Part shown: piece by piece, positions 63,228 through 64,000 of the stretch
Layout of the letters: every line of letters begins with the position of its first letter
How positions within the stretch are numbered: the stretch's first letter is position 1
Assembly: GCA_029168955.1 (NCBI GenBank)
Contig: JAPDOI010001067.1
Location: forward strand, 124,001 to 188,000
Direction of reading: 5' to 3'
DNA: 64,000 bases
Origin: Aplectana chamaeleonis
Lineage: Eukaryota > Nematoda > Chromadorea > Rhabditida > Cosmocercidae
Notes under the pieces: model-generated
Told to the model about the DNA's origin: nothing
Databases searched by the model: none
What the model saw: the letters and a program-made list of their open reading frames with translations, nothing else
Position numbers and translations under genes: made by a program

Positions 63228-63934
63228 TTAAGTATCACCCGCTTCTCAAGTATCAGAGGAAGAGTTTGTTGTGACAATGAAATCTTTTGTGGACCCGTCC
63301 TTTGCAATTCTCTACTCTCTATTGCTCCGTTCCTTCCTTAGGGCCCTAACTAATCCTGCTTCACGTGAAATATTCTTCAATTTTCGATTGACCCAATTTT
63401 CCACCGGCGATAACCACCATGAACATGTTCACCCAAGCGGACAAATAGTCCATGTTATAGAATAATGTTACTTAAATACGACGTTCTCATGCGTTTCTGG
63501 CCGTTTCTTCATAATTTCGGTCACTCTTGGAGGCCAACGCATTGTTTTATGTGAAAAACTCAGGGACGAAAATCATCGTGAACACTGCCTTTAATACGTG
63601 AAGACCGCCGCATTACAGCTCCTGAAAAAGCTTTGATGCTTCCCATGTCACGCGTGATTTCGCTTTGATATGTTCTACGGATAAGCACATATTATACAAT
63701 GCGATATCTCGTTTTGCACAACTCTTAACAATATTTGGTTCAAACTCGACTGCCAAATCATACTTTCAACTAATTCGCTACATTTCCCAAAAATCGAATC
63801 ATTCCACGCCAAATCATTCTCAGGAATATTTCTAAACTTTTTTTTTAATTTCCTCATTCTACTGAGTATATTACTAGTTTTTCGAAAATATGGCAATGCC
63901 TTTACTTTTGCCAGGAGCCTAAACTTTCAGGAAT

Positions 63935-64000
63935 TTCATTTATTGTGATGAGCGCGAAGCGCTCACCAGATTTGGCTTTGATCTCTTACCGCGCTCATGC
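63935..64000. other. Window end
   Basis: TGAGCGCGAAGCGCTCA at about 63950-63966 is a small hairpin with a GAA loop. Nothing else is seen. Confidence 0.5.

Larger units (their letters stand above)
61617..63934. mobile_element. Long-TIR DNA transposon, second member, filled with MITEs
   Basis: The ends are ATTCCTGAAAGTTTAGG and its complement. The arms (61617-61880 and 63655-63934) are inverted copies that include AACATATCAAAGCAAAATCA and GTTAAGAGTTGTGCAAAACG. The architecture matches the element at 43524-52230. The interior has several TTAA MITEs and no transposase. Confidence 0.8.

Overview
The window looks like a piece of a nematode nuclear genome, most likely of the hookworm or related clade V type. 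The only convincing host gene is the 3' half of a calpain. It has GT/AG introns and a polyadenylation signal, and it closely resembles nematode CLP-1. Almost everything else is transposon sequence, much of it nested. I see no rRNA, tRNA, CRISPR array or bacterial-type operon.

Region by region. 1-8 kb: a decayed CR1/Jockey-type LINE (minus strand) is split by an intact RTE-type LINE, which left an 11-bp target duplication. 8.9-17.1 kb: a Penelope-like element with permuted domains (GIY-YIG nuclease upstream of the reverse transcriptase, as in the Naiad clade) contains a 2.8-kb array of a 42-bp satellite with a perfect CRE/ATF palindrome in almost every unit. A 203-bp direct repeat flanks the whole block. 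18.7-23.9 kb: calpain exons, with several MITEs and a LINE scrap in the introns. 24-30 kb: fragments of three LINE families, one with a TTAA-type MITE inserted in it. 30.6-38.1 kb: two Penelope-like elements with C-terminal GIY-YIG, arranged tail to tail. Each has a hammerhead-ribozyme-like motif near its 3' end and inverted copies of its own terminus. The first is itself inserted in a MITE and interrupted by a CR1-like LINE. 38-42.6 kb: non-coding, with foldback elements. 42.7-58.0 kb: CR1-like LINE sequence holding several insertions. One is a 615-bp TIR element, in one arm of which sits an 8.1-kb non-autonomous Helitron carrying a 6.5-kb GC-rich hairpin satellite. Others are a 539-bp TTAA MITE and a 3.3-kb TA-flanked element with 1.38-kb inverted arms and a two-exon open frame at its centre. 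58.5-64 kb: MITEs, a hAT-like non-autonomous element with an 8-bp target duplication, and a second member of the long-TIR family.

The genes do not form a pathway. The window records successive insertions, and target duplications and restored reading frames allow the order to be read in several places. The most interesting items are the Helitron with its covarying hairpin satellite, the CRE satellite inside a Naiad-like element, the hammerhead motifs of the Penelope-like elements, and the two-exon frame between very long inverted repeats. All coordinates come from reading by eye. Family names rest on motif recognition, not on database searches.
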